From: an uncultured Mycoplasma sp.
Lineage (GTDB): Bacteria > Bacillota_I > Bacilli_A > Mycoplasmatales > Mycoplasmoidaceae
Direction of reading: 5' to 3'
Assembly: GCA_947648205.1 (NCBI GenBank)
Contig: CANSNC010000004.1
Location: 35,544 to 99,543, forward strand
DNA: 64,000 bases
Under the pieces are notes generated by a model. It had not been told where the DNA came from. It ran no database searches and was given only the letters and a program-made list of their open reading frames with translations. A program made the translations under genes and the position numbers. Shown here one piece after another: positions 1-13,701 of this stretch (positions are counted from its first letter, which is position 1; each line of letters starts with the position of its first letter).

Positions 1-1380
1 TGTAAAGTTCCATACTCTACAGATGCAGATATTGAAAAAGCTTTAGATGCAGCACATGCTGCAAAAGAAAAATGAGCTAATACAAGCCCTGCTGAAAGAT
101 CTAGAATTTTATTAAAAATTGCAGATAAAATTGAAGCGAATTTAGAACTAATAGCATATGCTGAAACATGAGATAATGGTAAACCTATTAGAGAAACATT
201 AAATGCTGATATTCCATTAGCAATTGATCATTTTAGATATTTTGCAGGATGTATTAGAGCACAAGAAGGTACAGTTGCTGAAATTGATAAAGATACAGTA
301 GCTTATCATTTTCATGAACCTTTAGGAGTAGTTGCACAAATTATTCCTTGAAACTTTCCAATTTTAATGGCAGCTTGAAAAATTGCTCCTGCATTAGCTG
401 CTGGTAATTGTATAGTTTTAAAACCTGCAAGTGCAACACCTGCAAGTATTTTGGTGTTATTAGAAATCATTGGAGATTTGTTGCCTCCAGGTGTTTTAAA
501 TGTTATTAATGGTAGTGGTGCAAAAATTGGTAAAACTTTAGCTACTAGTCCAAGAATAGCAAAAGTTGCTTTTACAGGAAGCACTGAAGTTGGAAGACAA
601 ATTATGCAATATGCAACTGAAAATATTATTCCTTCCACTTTAGAACTTGGTGGAAAATCTCCAAACATTTTCTTTGAAGATGTTATGGATAAAGATGATG
701 ACTATTTAGATAAAGCAATTGAAGGGTTGGTATTATTTGCATTTAACCAAGGTGAAGTTTGTACATGTCCAAGTAGAGCTTTAATTCATGAAAAAATATA
801 TGACAAATTTATGGAGAGAGTTTTAAAAAGAGTTGCTGCAATAAAAGTTGGAAATCCATTGGAAATGGATACAATGATGGGTGCACAAGTTGATAATAAA
901 CAAGTTGAAACAATATTAAATTACATTAATATTGGTAAAGAAGAAGGTGCAACTTGTTTAATAGGTGGAGAAAAAAACAATCTACCTGGAGAACTTGCAA
1001 ATGGATGTTATATAAAACCAACTATTTTTAAAGGTAATAACAAAATGAGAATTTTTCAAGAAGAAATTTTTGGTCCAGTGCTTGCTGTAACTACTTTTAA
1101 AGACGACAAAGAGGCTTTAGAAATAGCAAACGATACAGTTTATGGTTTAGGTAGTGGTGTTTGAACTAGAGATATAAATAGAGCTTATAGATTCGGAAGA
1201 GGAATTAAAGCTGGTAGAGTTTGAACAAATTGTTACCATCAATATCCAGCTCATGCTGCTTTTGGTGGATATAAACTTTCAGGTATAGGACGTGAAACTC
1301 ATAAAATGATTCTTGATCATTACCAACAAACTAAAAACATCTTAGTAAGTTATTCAACAAAGAAATTAGGATTTTTCTAA
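1..1380 (+). CDS. NAD-dependent aldehyde dehydrogenase (5' truncated)
   Basis: The gene enters from the left edge in frame 1; 459 residues are visible before TAA. It would oxidise an aldehyde, perhaps acetaldehyde, to the acid with NAD+ in the cytoplasm. The sequence shows the cofactor-binding stretch [14 protein letters not shown], the LELGGKSP segment with general-base Glu (visible residue 215) and the catalytic segment GEVCTCPSR with Cys 254. The CTC variant of the cysteine motif is the one I associate with the ExaC/AldB-type subfamily, which is recall rather than a search. Several in-frame TGA codons read as Trp, for example in the IIPWNF motif. The C-terminus is complete and a terminator follows. 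The start and promoter lie outside the window. The family assignment is firm; the physiological substrate is not known. Confidence 0.93.
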
Positions 1381-1412
1381 TACAATTTCTTAATTGTTTT
1401 AATAATGTAAGT

Positions 1413-1447
1413 AAATCTATAACTTTTTAGTAGTTATAGATTTTTTA
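1413..1447 (+). terminator. Rho-independent terminator of the aldehyde dehydrogenase
   Basis: The inverted repeat AATCTATAACT / AGTTATAGATT is followed by a T run. The same AATCTATA stem type recurs after the lipoprotein genes and the 11.9-kb surface gene, so it looks like the house-style terminator of this genome. Confidence 0.85.
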
Positions 1448-1506
1448 TTTTATTACTATTGAATTAATCATAATAAACATATAAAATTCATATTCTACTT
1501 GCACTA

Positions 1507-1535
1507 TTGAATTAGTAATTTTAGAATAATATAAT
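1507..1535 (+). promoter_or_regulatory. Promoter of the first surface-protein operon
   Basis: TTGAAT (1507-1512) and TATAAT (1530-1535) are separated by exactly 17 nt, about 40 bases upstream of the ATG at 1573. The AGGAG ribosome binding site is at 1562-1566. It probably drives the three closely spaced genes from 1573 to 11953. Confidence 0.7.
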
Positions 1536-1572
1536 TTTAATAGTATTATTGACTTATTTTTAGGAGTAATTT

Positions 1573-4500
1573 ATGGCTAAAAGGTCTTTAAATATTTTAT
1601 GCTCTTGTATAACTAGTTTCTTAGTATCAGCACTAACTATAACACCTACAATATACTTTAATCAAACAAGTTTACAGTCATCTAATAATATTGATAATAG
1701 CATTAATTCATTAACTTCTACTTCTACAACTACTAATAAAGCATCACTGTTTGTTAGTAATAGGAATAGTGATTATGAAAGTCCAAATGGAATAGTGCAA
1801 CTAAAAAAGGATGCAAATAATCAAACTGCTCTTGAATTTGTTTCATACTTTAATAGTGTTTATTGAACATACAATATGGTTTCACCAACAACAGAAACAA
1901 ATAAATCAATTTTAAGTTTACAACCTGATTTTAAAAGTTTATATAGTACTAGTGTTAAGTATAATCCTTACTCTAACACATTTTTTGTCTATGGTACATA
2001 TATAACAACTAACAATGATAATAAGGCTGCATATTTATTTCAATTAGATGCTAATACAGGTAGAGAGATAATTATTAATAATTCTCCTTCTACTTCTCTT
2101 TGAGTTGAAAAACAGTATATAAAAGAAATTGAAGGAATAGTGATGTATGGTGTAACTAATAGTGTTTTAGTAATACCAAAATATGAGTATTGAGCTTCAA
2201 CTATTACTAATACTGTGCTATTTAGAGTTAATTTTAGTGCATACACTTCTGTTTGACTTAAATTTCAATCATGAGCTATTCATTCTACTGCACTTGGTAA
2301 TCTTACTAAAAATACTAACCATAAAATAGGTTCAATATTTGAATTAGGAGATGATCTAGGTAGATGAGGTATGACAATATTAGACACTACAGATCCTGAT
2401 ACTTTAAAATATAAATATGCTTTTTTTGATGATCAAATATATTTCTATGGATTTTCAACTAATTGAGAGACAATATCAACTAAAAATCCTAATAATGCAA
2501 CACAGACATGAAGTAAAAACTATGGTGAGATATCAGTAGCAGACCCTGTTTTTTATAGAAATGCTACAACTGATACTTATACAATGGTTGATATGAATGT
2601 TAACCCTGTAACTTCTTCTTCTTTTATTAGTGGTGGTGACATCAATGCAACAGGAAGTAGTGAAGTTCGTATGTCAACATTTACTTGATCTAAAGGGTTT
2701 AATCCTACAAATACTGTTAATAAAACTCAATTGGCTAATAATGGTAAGGTTAATTATGTATACCAATTCAAAAGAGATGCAAAACATAATCTTTTATATA
2801 TGAGTTGTTATCCTTATAATGCAGAAACTAATACAGGAAGATCAATTAACACTTCTTCTACAAATTTATTTTGTTTTGCAATTACTCCTGGGCAGACAAC
2901 TCTTACTTCTCTAGGAAGTGTTGCCACTTCATACTCATTTACTGGCAAAAGAGCAATTTTAAATTTTTCAGTAATAAATGATTATCATATTGATGGATTA
3001 AATCCTGAGAATGCTAGTGCAAAAAGTTCTTTAGTAAAAGAAGTATTAGCATATACAACAGAACATACAAGTATTACTGTAGATACACCAATTGCAAATA
3101 TTCATCAGAAAAGAGTATCTAATGCAAAAAATGCTAGTGGTACTTGAACAAAGGGTAATGACATAGATTGAGGTGCTTTTGCAAAAGGTGATTATTTAGC
3201 TACAGCAACTGCAAGTGATCAAATTAATAAATTACCAGGTGATGTTGATGAAACAGTAATTCCTAATTGAATAACATATACTAATGGTACTACTGCTGTG
3301 GATTATTTAACTAATTCTTTAGAAAATGTTACAGCTCCTAGTGGGTATAGTTTATCATCAAGTGGTAAAATGGCATACAATAATGAAACTGGTGCTTTAA
3401 AAGCAAGAGTAAAAAGTGAATTGGCAAAATGATGATATGAAAAGCCAACAACTGGAGCTCTTGAAGGATATGATAAAGTTGTAAACTATACAGATATGGA
3501 AATTACTGGATTTGCCACTATAAGTTCATTAATGTTTAAATTAGTAACAAGTTCTGAAGTAGATGCTACTAAATGAGACAAAATTAATAGAGAATATCTT
3601 GGAAAAAAATTGCCAAGTCAATTAATTGCTCAACAATTTTTGGATGATTTTATTATTCAAGGAAATAAATTAAATATAACTGCTAGTGATATTTTTCTTA
3701 GAACTGCAGACCAAGCAAAAGACACTTCAAAAGCAATTGATATTGTTTATAATGATGTTAATGGAACATTAACTGTTGAATGAAACATGACAAATAAAAG
3801 CTCTCCAGGAATTACTCCAAGTTATTTAGCTGGAACTTATACATATACAGGTTTTTTAAGAACGTCAAGTTATGCAGCAATAACTTTAGATAATACAGCT
3901 TTTACTGCACTTAAAGCAAGAAAATTAGCTTATGAATTCACAATTGAAGATATGTTAAAAGTTGTTACTTTATCTGATGGTTATAATACTGATGTAGCAA
4001 ACTGACAATTGCAATATACAGAAAATCCAGGTACTGAAAATTACAATAATAATTTAATTAGTGGTACAACAGGTTTTACATTCTCTTACAAAAGAACAGA
4101 TGATATTCCTTCATCAATAGATGATACAATGCTAAAAGTTACAATTGATTCAACAAATGGAACGGGTTGTAAAAAACTTGAAGATTATATAGGTGGAGCA
4201 ACTGTTACATCAACATCTAACCTTGATCCAAAATTATCTGGGATTTATTTTGATGAAAAATATGCTAATTCTTTAACTGGGACAGAGACTGCAGAAAATG
4301 TTGATTCTAAAATAAATAATTTAATTTCTCAAACAATTAGTGTTGATCTAGATTGATTTAGTGTAAATCAATTTATACCTGTTAAAAACTCAACTTTATC
4401 AGTTGATAATAAAGCTGTATATGATTTAACTTTAAAAGATGATATTACTAGTAATATTCAAATAACAAGAGATGGTGTTACTAAACAAAGTTTAGTGATA

Positions 4501-5184
4501 TCAAAATCATTACAAGACAAATTAAAATTAACACGTCCTAATATGTTGAAAATTAATTTTCAAGATGATTTAAGAGTTACTTTTAATTATCAAAGTGTTA
4601 ATTATAATTGAAATTATGATATTGCTCCAACTGATGGAACAAATTCAACAACTGTGGATTTTCAATCATTAGTAGAAAAAGTTAACCTTGATAGAGAAAC
4701 AAATAAAATGGAATTACTTCCAACTGATTATCCATCAGCATCAGCTTTTGTAGATAAATACATTAATAATATTGACTTATTCAAAAAAGACTTTAATCTT
4801 ATATCAAATGCAGGAGTGAAATTAACATCTACAGGTACACCAACAGATCCAAGTTATTTTGAAATTACAGAAGTTGATATGATTGCAAATGATCAAAATG
4901 GAACAGTTTTAGTTAGATATAAATTGTATTATCCAAATTTAACTAGTTCTATAGAAGTAACTACATCACCTGAAATAACAATTACAGGTTTTCCATCTTC
5001 TAGTATTGCTATAACAATTTTAATTGTTGTAGTGTCATCACTATTAATTTTATTAACTGCATTAGTTATTTGATGAATGGTTTACATAAATGTGAAAAGA
5101 AATAAAAAATTATATCAATATAGAGACAAATATAACAAAAAATCATTTGCAAAAATTTATAAAAATAAAGTTGTAAAAAATTAA
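1573..5184 (+). CDS. Giant surface protein 1, C-terminally membrane-anchored
   Basis: A 1203-residue protein read through many TGA (Trp) codons. It starts at an ATG with AGGAG spaced 6 nt away. The N-terminus (residues about 8-30) is a hydrophobic signal segment without a lipobox. The long Ser/Thr/Asn-rich ectodomain follows. Its C-terminal half holds repeated modules with a K-LPS-x-I/L motif (for example KKLPSQL near residue 677) that resemble the Mycoplasma 'lipoprotein-associated' repeat. A single membrane helix near residues 1140-1170 precedes a Lys-rich cytoplasmic tail. This topology puts nearly all of it outside the cell, so adhesin or antigen roles are plausible but not shown. It is first in an operon with two paralogs (28-nt and 12-nt gaps) and has two more relatives at 44-51 kb. 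Function unknown. Confidence 0.85.
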
Positions 5185-5212
5185 TTAATACAAATGTTTA
5201 AAAAGGAAAAAT

Positions 5213-8200
5213 ATGACTAGATTTAAAGCAAAAAAAATATTTTATTCAATATTTGCTTTACCAATTATTTCATTAATTGGTATTTTTCCTTTTGTACCAT
5301 TGAATAATATTAATGATATTAATTCACAAATAATTCAAACTAATCATTTAAATAACAATGCTACAACATCAATTAACTCTATTAATAACTTTACAGATTA
5401 TGATTCAATTGTTAATACTACTACTTTTCAATCTATTTCTACTAAAATAGGTTTTTTAGGAAAAACAAAAGATAGTAAAACAGCAATTTTAACAAGTTAT
5501 AGTGGAGTTATTGTTTGATCAACTACAATATCACAAATACAATTAGTTAAAGATTTTTATGCAAATAAAGGTATCAATGATATATCAACATATACTATTA
5601 ATGGTTGAGTTAATGTTACATTAGGCAGTCAAGAATATATTTCAATTTTATTTGGAACACCAACAAATGAAAATCAAATAGTACTATTTTTAGATGCAGC
5701 AACTGGTATTGTTTTTACTCCATATTCAATAGCTAATCCTAATTCTACAAATACATTTGTAGGAAATATGGCATATGTTGGAGATGGGCAAACTACACTT
5801 TATAAAACAAGTAGGTCAAAAATTTTAGCAATTGGTGGCACAACTTCAAGTGATATTTCATCTAAAGCACAAATTGTTACACTAACAAATACAAATATCA
5901 GTTCTATGCAACCTAATATTTCTTCAATTGGTTTAAGTGAAACTGATTCTTTTGTAGGATTTACACCAGGTTTTCTTTCAACCTCTTCTACAGTTGATTT
6001 TTTTCAATTTAAAAAATCAGATGGAACTATTTATACTGTTGCTGTAGATCAAAATTTAAATAATATTTTGAATTCTAGTAGTCAAAAAGTTAGTCAAGAT
6101 TTAAGTGTGTTTACACCAACTTCATCTTTTACTGAAGACAAAATAATAAAATATGGTTTTTCTTGTACTACAAATAGTGCTGGTGTTAATACTCCAAAAT
6201 TTGTTTACTTAGTTCCAGGTAGTTCAACAAAATTACATTTAGTAACTTATAATGTATCATCTAAATCATTTTCAAAAACTGAATTTGACATTTCCATTTC
6301 TAAACCAAATGATGTTATATCAAATGCAATTTTTGACTATACAAATAATAAAATATATTTTTCATTATCAGCATCAGATGATTCAATAATTAGCTATATT
6401 GATGTGTCAGCCTCTACAATGAGTTATCAAACTTTAAAAGCTAAAGGAAGTATAACTATTAATAAGCCATGGTTAATGTCTCCTGTTATTAATAGTGGTA
6501 CAAGTTCTGCTTTTGTTGCTATTAACAATGAAAATAAAGTGGTTAAAAATTATATTAAAACAGATAATACAACAGCACCAGAAACAGAACTTGCATTTGC
6601 TAAATATCAAGATCCTGTAGCAAATATTAAAGCTGATACAAATATTATGAAAGGAACAATGGCTTCAAGTGTTAGTGCATCTTCATTAAAAAATCATTTA
6701 GTATTTGTGGGTAATTCTTCAGGTTATACAGTTGAAGTGTTATCAATGAATTCTGATAATAATAAAGGTACATTGTCATTTAAGTATGTTGTTAAGTATA
6801 AAGCTTGATGAAGCGATTCTGTTACTCAATCATTTGATATTCCTATTTTTATTGATGGTATGTATACACTTTCAAATGTTAATGTAGCTTTTGTTGTAAG
6901 TGAAAATATAGATCCTACAAAATATGCAGAGATTGAAAAATTAAAAGAAAAAAAATCAGCTAATATAATTACAAAAAAAGAAGTTCTGGACAATTTTATT
7001 GTTGCTGATATTACAGATAAAAATGGTAATAAATTACAATTACAAGAGCAATACATTACACTTGAATCATTAGAAAATGATTATACTTTAAAAGTTACTC
7101 TCAGATTACCAAGTGGAAATTTTCCAACAGGATTTAATAACTTAACTTACACTGCTTCTTTTAAAGGGTTTAGTAAACTAGAAGGATATGATGCTAGAAT
7201 TTTAAATGATAATGATACTTCTGTAACATTACTTAAATCAAAATTTCCTTCTGAAATAACTTTTGAAAATGTAATGTCAAGTTTTATAGATTTTAAATCA
7301 TCTGGTTATTCATATTACACATCTAGGGAAAATTGAGATTATGAATCTACTTATGATGATTATTTAGGAACATTTAAAATAACTAAATTGTATTATAAAA
7401 GAACAGATGGTGTACCAAGTTCATTGTCTAATTCAAAAAGAGAAATAATAGGCTTGAATAATCAAAAAACATATAATAATTTTAAAAAAATATTGTCAAG
7501 TTTTAATGTTTCACCTGTTTTAAAAAATGTTCCAACAAGTGTTGCTGGAACAATGACACCAGTTGATGCATGGAATGAATGGGATCAAGCAATTAGTTCA
7601 GGTAATAATAATGAAATTATTAGTACACTTTTATACAATAATATAGATTTTAGTTTAGTAAAATCTCCAAGTGATTTAGTGTTTACACCTTTGAATTTAG
7701 ATACAGCTAATCAAGAAAAAAAATTAGTTTTTAATATAAAAATTAAAGAGGGTGCAACATTAAATATAAAGTATAAAGGTAATGATTTGGTTTTTAGTAA
7801 AGAAGTTGAAAATAATTTAATAAGTAAGAATCCAAATAAAAATTATTACCCTTTTAGAGCAGAATGGCAAATTGATTCTTTAAATGAATATTTTGAATGA
7901 AATATTCCAGAAGGTTCTGGATTTAGACATGATATTGAAAATGGAATTGAAAGATTAACTATAAATTTAGATCAACAAAGTTGACAATTAATTAATAGAA
8001 CAATGACTGTTGATGAGTTTTTATCAAATCCTGTTCAATACAAAACAGCAATTGTTCAATTGTTTAATTATTCTGATAATTATGAAATTCAATTTTCAGA
8101 ACCTATTTCAAATTATGAGCAAGGAATTGTAACTATAAGAGTAGATTTTATTGATAAAACTACAAGTCAAACAAATGCAATAAATCTTAATAAAAGTACA

Positions 8201-8542
8201 ATAAGAAGTGTTAGTTCTACTAAAGAAATAACTATTGTAGGTTTTAAATTGCCAACTTCAAAATTTGCAATTATAATTCCTATTTTACTATCATTAATTA
8301 TTGCATTAGCATTAATCATTAGTATTACATATATTTTTTTAAGAACAAAAAAGATACAAAAAAATAAAAAGAAAAATTTTCAATCACAAAAATTACTTGA
8401 AGAAAGAAAAGCAAAATATGTAGTGGTTGAATCAGTTGTTAAAAACGATAATAAGGACTCACTAAATAATTTAAATAACAAGAATAACAATCTTGTTGTT
8501 AATAGATTTCAAGGAACAAATAGCAAATATAAGAAAAGGTAA
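5213..8542 (+). CDS. Giant surface protein 2, C-terminally membrane-anchored
   Basis: A 1109-residue paralog of the flanking genes, with AAGGA 5 nt upstream of the ATG. It has an N-terminal signal segment (residues 7-30). An N-terminal ectodomain box reads GFLG...TSYSG...W, shared with the genes at 8555 and 44160. The C-terminal half holds repeat modules such as KSKFPSEIT. A membrane helix (about residues 1017-1042, start of the IVGFKLP...IIPILL stretch) is followed by a long Lys/Asn-rich tail of about 65 residues, longer than in the neighbours. It lies 28 nt after gene 1 and 12 nt before gene 3, so it is probably co-transcribed with both. No enzymatic motif is visible. Inferred surface location; role unknown. 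Confidence 0.85.
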
Positions 8543-8554
8543 GAGTAATTTATT

Positions 8555-11500
8555 ATGATGAGAAGAAAAATTAGTAGGTTTAAAAGAATATTATCTATAG
8601 GGTGTCTTACAATTATTCCTATATCTTTGGGGTATGCATCAACATTTGCATTAGTTAAGCAGAATAATAGTTTGATTGATGTTGATAGTGTAAAAAATAA
8701 TAAATTAAATGATTCAACTACTACAAATAATGCAACTAATAATTCAAAATTAATAAGTGGACTTGATGCTATTAATAGTTATTCAGATTATGATCCAATA
8801 TACTCAAGTGCAACACATCAAGTAGTAAGTAATTCAGTAGGATTTTTAGGATTATCAAAAGATAAAAAAACAATTATTTTAACAAGTTATAATGGTTTGG
8901 TTGCATGGTCAAATAAAGTTACAGAAATTGGATTAGTTACAAGTTTTCTTTCAACAATTGGTGTTAATGATACTACTAATTATACAGTTGCTAGTTGATT
9001 GAAAATAGACGAAAGTTATTTAGCTGTGTTACTACAGTCAACAGATACTAATCAACCATCAATAACATTTTCTCTAAATATGAGTAATGGTGAAATATAT
9101 TGTCCAAAAGTTGATAATTTTGGTAACCCTATACCAGCTAGAAATATTGTAGAACTTCCACATGAAGTTAATGCAATAGTTACAGCATCTGAACAAGGAA
9201 CATATTTTGCTCTTCCTATGGGAGAACAATCAAGAAATACTGCAAAAAAAGTTACACTTGTTTCAGTTAATGCACAAGGTGTTAGTGGTTTAGATTTACA
9301 GAATTTAAAAGTAACAACTTATAATGATGAACAAATTTTAAGTATAACTCCAGGTGCTAAAGGATCAGATAAAAACTTTTTATTAACTTATTCTCCAACA
9401 ACTACTAAATTTACAATTTATGTTATTAATGGGCAATTTAAAAATTGATATGTTGGGCTAAATATAGCAAAATATTCTATTGATAATAGTCTTTTTCATT
9501 TAAATAATTTTACAGATGATCAAAAAACTGAATTATTTAATTCAACACATAGACAAGGTTTTTATATAGGTGATAGATCTACACTACCAACATCAAACCT
9601 AATGAATATATTAATTCCAATGTATGGAGATCAAACAAGCACTTCAGGTTATATTTATGCAACTTATAATAACTCAAATGGAAATTTAACAACACAAAAA
9701 ATTACTAATACTTCATCAACTGGAGTAGAACAACCAGCAGCTGTTACAGTAGAAGGAACAAAAGTTTTTTACTCATCTAAAAAAACATCTTTAAATACAA
9801 TTTTTGGTCAAATGGATATATCTAATCCAACATCTCCAGTATTTACAACTATTAAATCATCAACAACTGAAGCTCAAAAGGCTAAACCTTGATTGTTTGC
9901 ACCAGTTAGTGGAACAAATGGTGCTGCATATGTTTACATTGATACAACTAGTACTGGTGGTGGTATTAAAAGAGAACATTTAACAGGAACTACATGATCT
10001 AATCCTATTGATTTATCATTTAATAAATATACAGATCCTGTTAGTTCAATTAAAAGTAATAGCATTTATACAGCAAAAATTGTTAATAGTATAACTGATG
10101 CTGAATTAGTTAGTTTACTTAATTTTAGTAATAATTCTTTAAGATCAACATACACAATTTCAATAGCAAATAGAACTAATAATCCAGATAATGGTATTTT
10201 AGAATTTGACTATAAAGTAGAAACTGTGTCATGATGAAATTCTGCATCTAGAACAACTTTTTATATACATGTAAAAGTTGAAGGTTTTTATGCACTTAGT
10301 AATATTAGTTTAGCTTTTGTTAATTCGCCATCTGTTGATAATACAAAGTATCAAGCAATTAACCAATTAAAAACTACTAAATATGCAGATCAGGTAACAA
10401 AAGCAGAGATATTACAAAGTTTTATTAAATATGATATAACAACTAAAAGTAATACAAAATTAACATTGACTGAGACTCATATAACAACTTCTGTATCAGC
10501 AGATAAAGATGCATTGACAGTAACTGTTAGATTACCAGCAGATCAATTTCCAACAGGTATAACTTCTTTCTCATCAATAATGACAAGAACATATACATTT
10601 ACTGGTTTCTTATCATTATCAGGTTATAATTTTACAGTTAACTCTGCTGCTAGTGATAGTTTAAAAACAAAATACCCATCACAGATAACATTTGATGACA
10701 TTATTAATCAAGTTGTTAATTTAGGTGCAGCATATTCTAAAGCATCAACTGATTGAACTTGTAATTATACATCAGATGATTTAAATGGAACATTAACTAT
10801 TAGTGAATTAAAATATACAAAACAATTACATCAACCAGTTCCTGATGACAAGAAAAATATTATATCAAGTCCTCTTGTAATTTCTGGATTAAAAAATACT
10901 GCAAGTTTATTTACTAAAAGACCAACAATTGCAAATATACCAAAATCAAGTAGCGTTGGTAAAACACCATCAAGTATATGAAATGAGTATAAAACAGCAG
11001 TTGATAATAATGATGCACTAACGCTTTCAAGAAATTTAATTTATAAATCATTATCAAACCCTGTAACTCTTAGTAAAGATGATTTGGTTTTGAATATAAC
11101 AAATCTTGCTACAGCAGATGCAGATGGAGAACTACGTTTTGATGTAACAATTAAACAAGATTCTAAATTAGTAGATAAAGTTGGTAATCAAAATGTTGTT
11201 TTTGATGCAGCATATGAAAATAAAATAAAACAACTTTATCCTAGCGTTTATCCTTTTAAATTAATTCAAAAAGTTGAAATGGAAAAATATGATGTAAATT
11301 GAAATTCTTCAACAATAGAAAAATTAGATAATGCAACAATGGATAATGATAATAACATTGTTATTGATTTAGATGTTAATCAATGAAATGGTGTTACAAA
11401 TTCAATGACAGCTAATGAATTTACAGATAATTATGAAAATTATAAAGATAACATTTTAGGATTATTTTCATATACTGATAGCTATATACCAAATATTTCA

Positions 11501-11953
11501 AAACCACTTAGTAATTTAACTGAGGGTACAGTTGTTGTTCAAGTGGAGTTTACTCCAGGAATATCAGTTGATAAAAATAATAAAAATAGTTTGATAAATT
11601 TAAAATCAAATGAATCTCAAAATACTGCTGTAGGCTCTGTCTATAAACAAGTAACTATTCAAGGTTTTAAAATTCCTTCATCTCCTATGTTAGAATTTTT
11701 ACCATTTATAATTATTATTGTTTTAGGATTATCGTTATTAATTTTATTTATTTTTATAGTTATAAGAACAAAGAATGCAAAGAAATTAAATGATAAAAAA
11801 TTTATAAGACCGATTGTTAGCAAATCAAAAAAATATTTAGGATCTAAAGAAATTGTTGTTGAATCTTCTTCAATTTTAGGTTTGGGATCAAAAGAAGTTA
11901 TTAAAGAAGAATTAATTAACAATACTAAAAAAGAACCTAAAAAATGAATTTAA
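8555..11953 (+). CDS. Giant surface protein 3, C-terminally membrane-anchored
   Basis: A 1132-residue third member of the operon. A true in-frame TAA follows a TGA-Ile pair, so the gene ends at 11953, not at the TGA at 11945. Two adjacent ATGs (8555, 8558) are possible starts. The ribosome binding site is weak, perhaps relying on coupling to the gene 12 nt upstream. It shows a signal segment, the GFLG...TSYNG...W box near residue 90-115, repeat modules (KTKYPSQIT, about residue 708), a membrane helix near residues 1046-1070 and a basic tail. The arrangement matches proteins 1 and 2, and sequence identity to them looks low outside these boxes. A terminator follows. Surface location inferred; function unknown. 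Confidence 0.85.
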
Positions 11954-11961
11954 ATTAAATG

Positions 11962-11992
11962 AATCTATAACTTAGTGTTATAGATTTTTTAT
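11962..11992 (+). terminator. Terminator of the surface-protein operon
   Basis: ATCTATAAC (11963-11971) pairs with GTTATAGAT (11977-11985) and a T run follows. It isolates the operon from the lipoprotein array downstream. Confidence 0.85.
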
Positions 11993-12044
11993 TATTTAAT
12001 TTAATAAAATTGTTAATTATTTTTAAAAAATAATTCTGTAGGAC

Positions 12045-12074
12045 TTGACTTTTTTTTTTTTTTTTTTTGATAAG
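12045..12074 (+). promoter_or_regulatory. T-tract promoter A (spacer 18 nt)
   Basis: TTGACT (12045-12050) and GATAAG (12069-12074) are separated only by thymines. The whole T run is 12050-12068 (19 T), giving an 18-nt spacer. The same layout precedes the two paralogs with 18 and 16 T. Length change by slippage would shift the -35/-10 distance, so this is a likely phase-variation switch. The -10 call is by alignment of the three copies and is only a 4/6 match to TATAAT. Confidence 0.75.
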
Positions 12075-12120
12075 GTCATAGTGTGTTGAAGAAAATTAAA
12101 TAAGAAACGAGATAATGTAT

Positions 12121-13599
12121 ATGAAAAAAATTAGTAAGAAAATCTTGCTTGCCACTTTAGGTATAGCAGGATTTGCAACTATTACTCCTGTTATCTTAAC
12201 TAGTTGTTCAATTAGCACTAATTCACCTACTAACCCAGACAATCCTAATAATCCTGATAACCCTAGTACAACAAAAGTTGTACCAGAAGTTGCAAATAAT
12301 ATTGAAACAGTTGGATCTGTTGCAGATTTATTTGATAATCAAGGGCAATTAGTTAATGTTGGAGAATTATTCAACAATAAGGTAAATAGTAGTGATGAAT
12401 TGAAAAAACAATTAATTACAAATTATGATAAATTTACTCAAGAACAAAAAGATAACACAGAAATTAAAATTTCAACAGAAACACCTTCTGGTGATTTAAC
12501 ATGAGGTGGAACAACTCCAGTTGAGACATGAAATACTGCTCAAACTGAAGTTGTTTACTATGACATTAATTCTCCTGAGATTAATGTTTCAAGTGCAAAA
12601 GATTTAAAAACAAAATTGGATGCAAATAAATTAAAAGAAATAATGAGTCAAGCTAATAGAGCTGATGCTGAAAATATGACATATTCTTTAGTAGAAACAA
12701 GTCAAATAGGACTTGATGCTAATAAAGATTATGTAAATATAAATGTTAATGAAGCACCAGCATCTGGAACTGCTAAAAGTCTTAATCTAAAACTTCCAGT
12801 TTCTGATCTAAACTTAGTTGTAGATTCATCAAAAGTTAGCATTGTAAGTAAAAATCCACAAATAGTAGAATCAAAAGAAGCTACAATAACTTTAGACTAC
12901 AATATTGGTATTGATAGTAAAGTAGTTTTACCTACAACATTTAATAAGGCAATTACTTTAGATTCTCCTGATATTACTCCTGAAAATGTTGTTACAAAGC
13001 TTGGCTTTGTTGAAACTGCTGTAACTACAACTTCATCAACAAGTGCAATAAATTTAAATAGTGATTTCATTGGGCAAACAACACAAATATTCAACACAAC
13101 GTTTGCAAATCCTACTTTAAATGAAAATAATACAACACTTTACTTTGATGCAACTCCAACAACTGGACACTACTGAATTGATGGTACAAACACAACTAAG
13201 CAAGTTGCTATTGAAGGATTAACTATTACTCCTGGTCAAGCATTACCAAAAGATGCTAAATTTGCAAGTTCTTTCACTCTTAACAATCCATATAATACAA
13301 ATAAGCAAGCAAGTTTAGAGCAATTTAAAATTTGATACAATAGCAACAATACTAGTGGTCAAAAAATTGGTGATGTAATAAATCAAACAGCTATTACTGC
13401 AATGAATGCAGACACAGCTAATTTTGCAAATGTGACATTCACTTATAAAGGAGATGATAGTATGTTGTGAGATGCAACTGCTAAAAAACCATCAATAGTA
13501 TTTACTGTTACTCCACAAGATCAACATGCATTTGAGGATAATGTTCCTGCAACTCATGAAGTAACTGTTCTTTTAAGTGGTGTAAGATTTACTAGTTAG
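12121..13599 (+). CDS. Variable lipoprotein, copy 1 of 3
   Basis: A 492-residue lipoprotein. The signal peptide ends in a VILTSC lipobox with the lipidated Cys at residue 29, so it should be anchored on the outer face of the membrane. An Asn-Pro-Asp low-complexity linker follows, then a Thr/Ser-rich ectodomain that ends in a conserved HEVTVLLSG segment. I chose the ATG at 12121 because it aligns with the starts of both paralogs and keeps a normal distance from the GAGATAA ribosome binding site; an ATG at 12115 is too close to that site. Its own T-tract promoter and its own terminator make it a single transcription unit. A long stretch (12452-13230) is repeated in copy 3. The N-terminus recalls P35-type lipoproteins of the M. 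penetrans/iowae group, which is recall only. Confidence 0.92.
12452..13230 (+). repeat. Long direct repeat, unit 1 (partner 15717-16495)
   Basis: This interior part of lipoprotein copy 1 reappears 3265 bases downstream in copy 3. Within it a 186-residue stretch translates identically in both genes, and the DNA I compared is the same base for base. Identity ends abruptly at 13230/16495 (cctgg versus gctgg) and at 12451/15716. The equivalent part of copy 2 is clearly diverged. Confidence 0.85.
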
Positions 13600-13625
13600 T
13601 AATAATTTAAAAAAAATATTTTTTT

Positions 13626-13657
13626 AAATCTATAACATAATGTTATAGATTTTTTTG
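13626..13657 (+). terminator. Terminator of lipoprotein copy 1
   Basis: AAATCTATAACA pairs with TGTTATAGATTT across a 3-nt loop, followed by a T run. Confidence 0.88.
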
Positions 13658-13701
13658 TTATTTTTTTAAAATTATTTTTTTAGAAACACATTCTGTAGGA
13701 C

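Noticed and set aside
12115..12120. Earlier ATG for lipoprotein copy 1
   Set aside because: It is too close to the GAGATAA ribosome binding site and does not align with the starts of copies 2 and 3.
12897..13097. Minus-strand reading frame inside lipoprotein 1, repeated at 16162-16362
   Set aside because: It is the antisense shadow of the repeated coding stretch; no ribosome binding site and identical only because the sense strand is.
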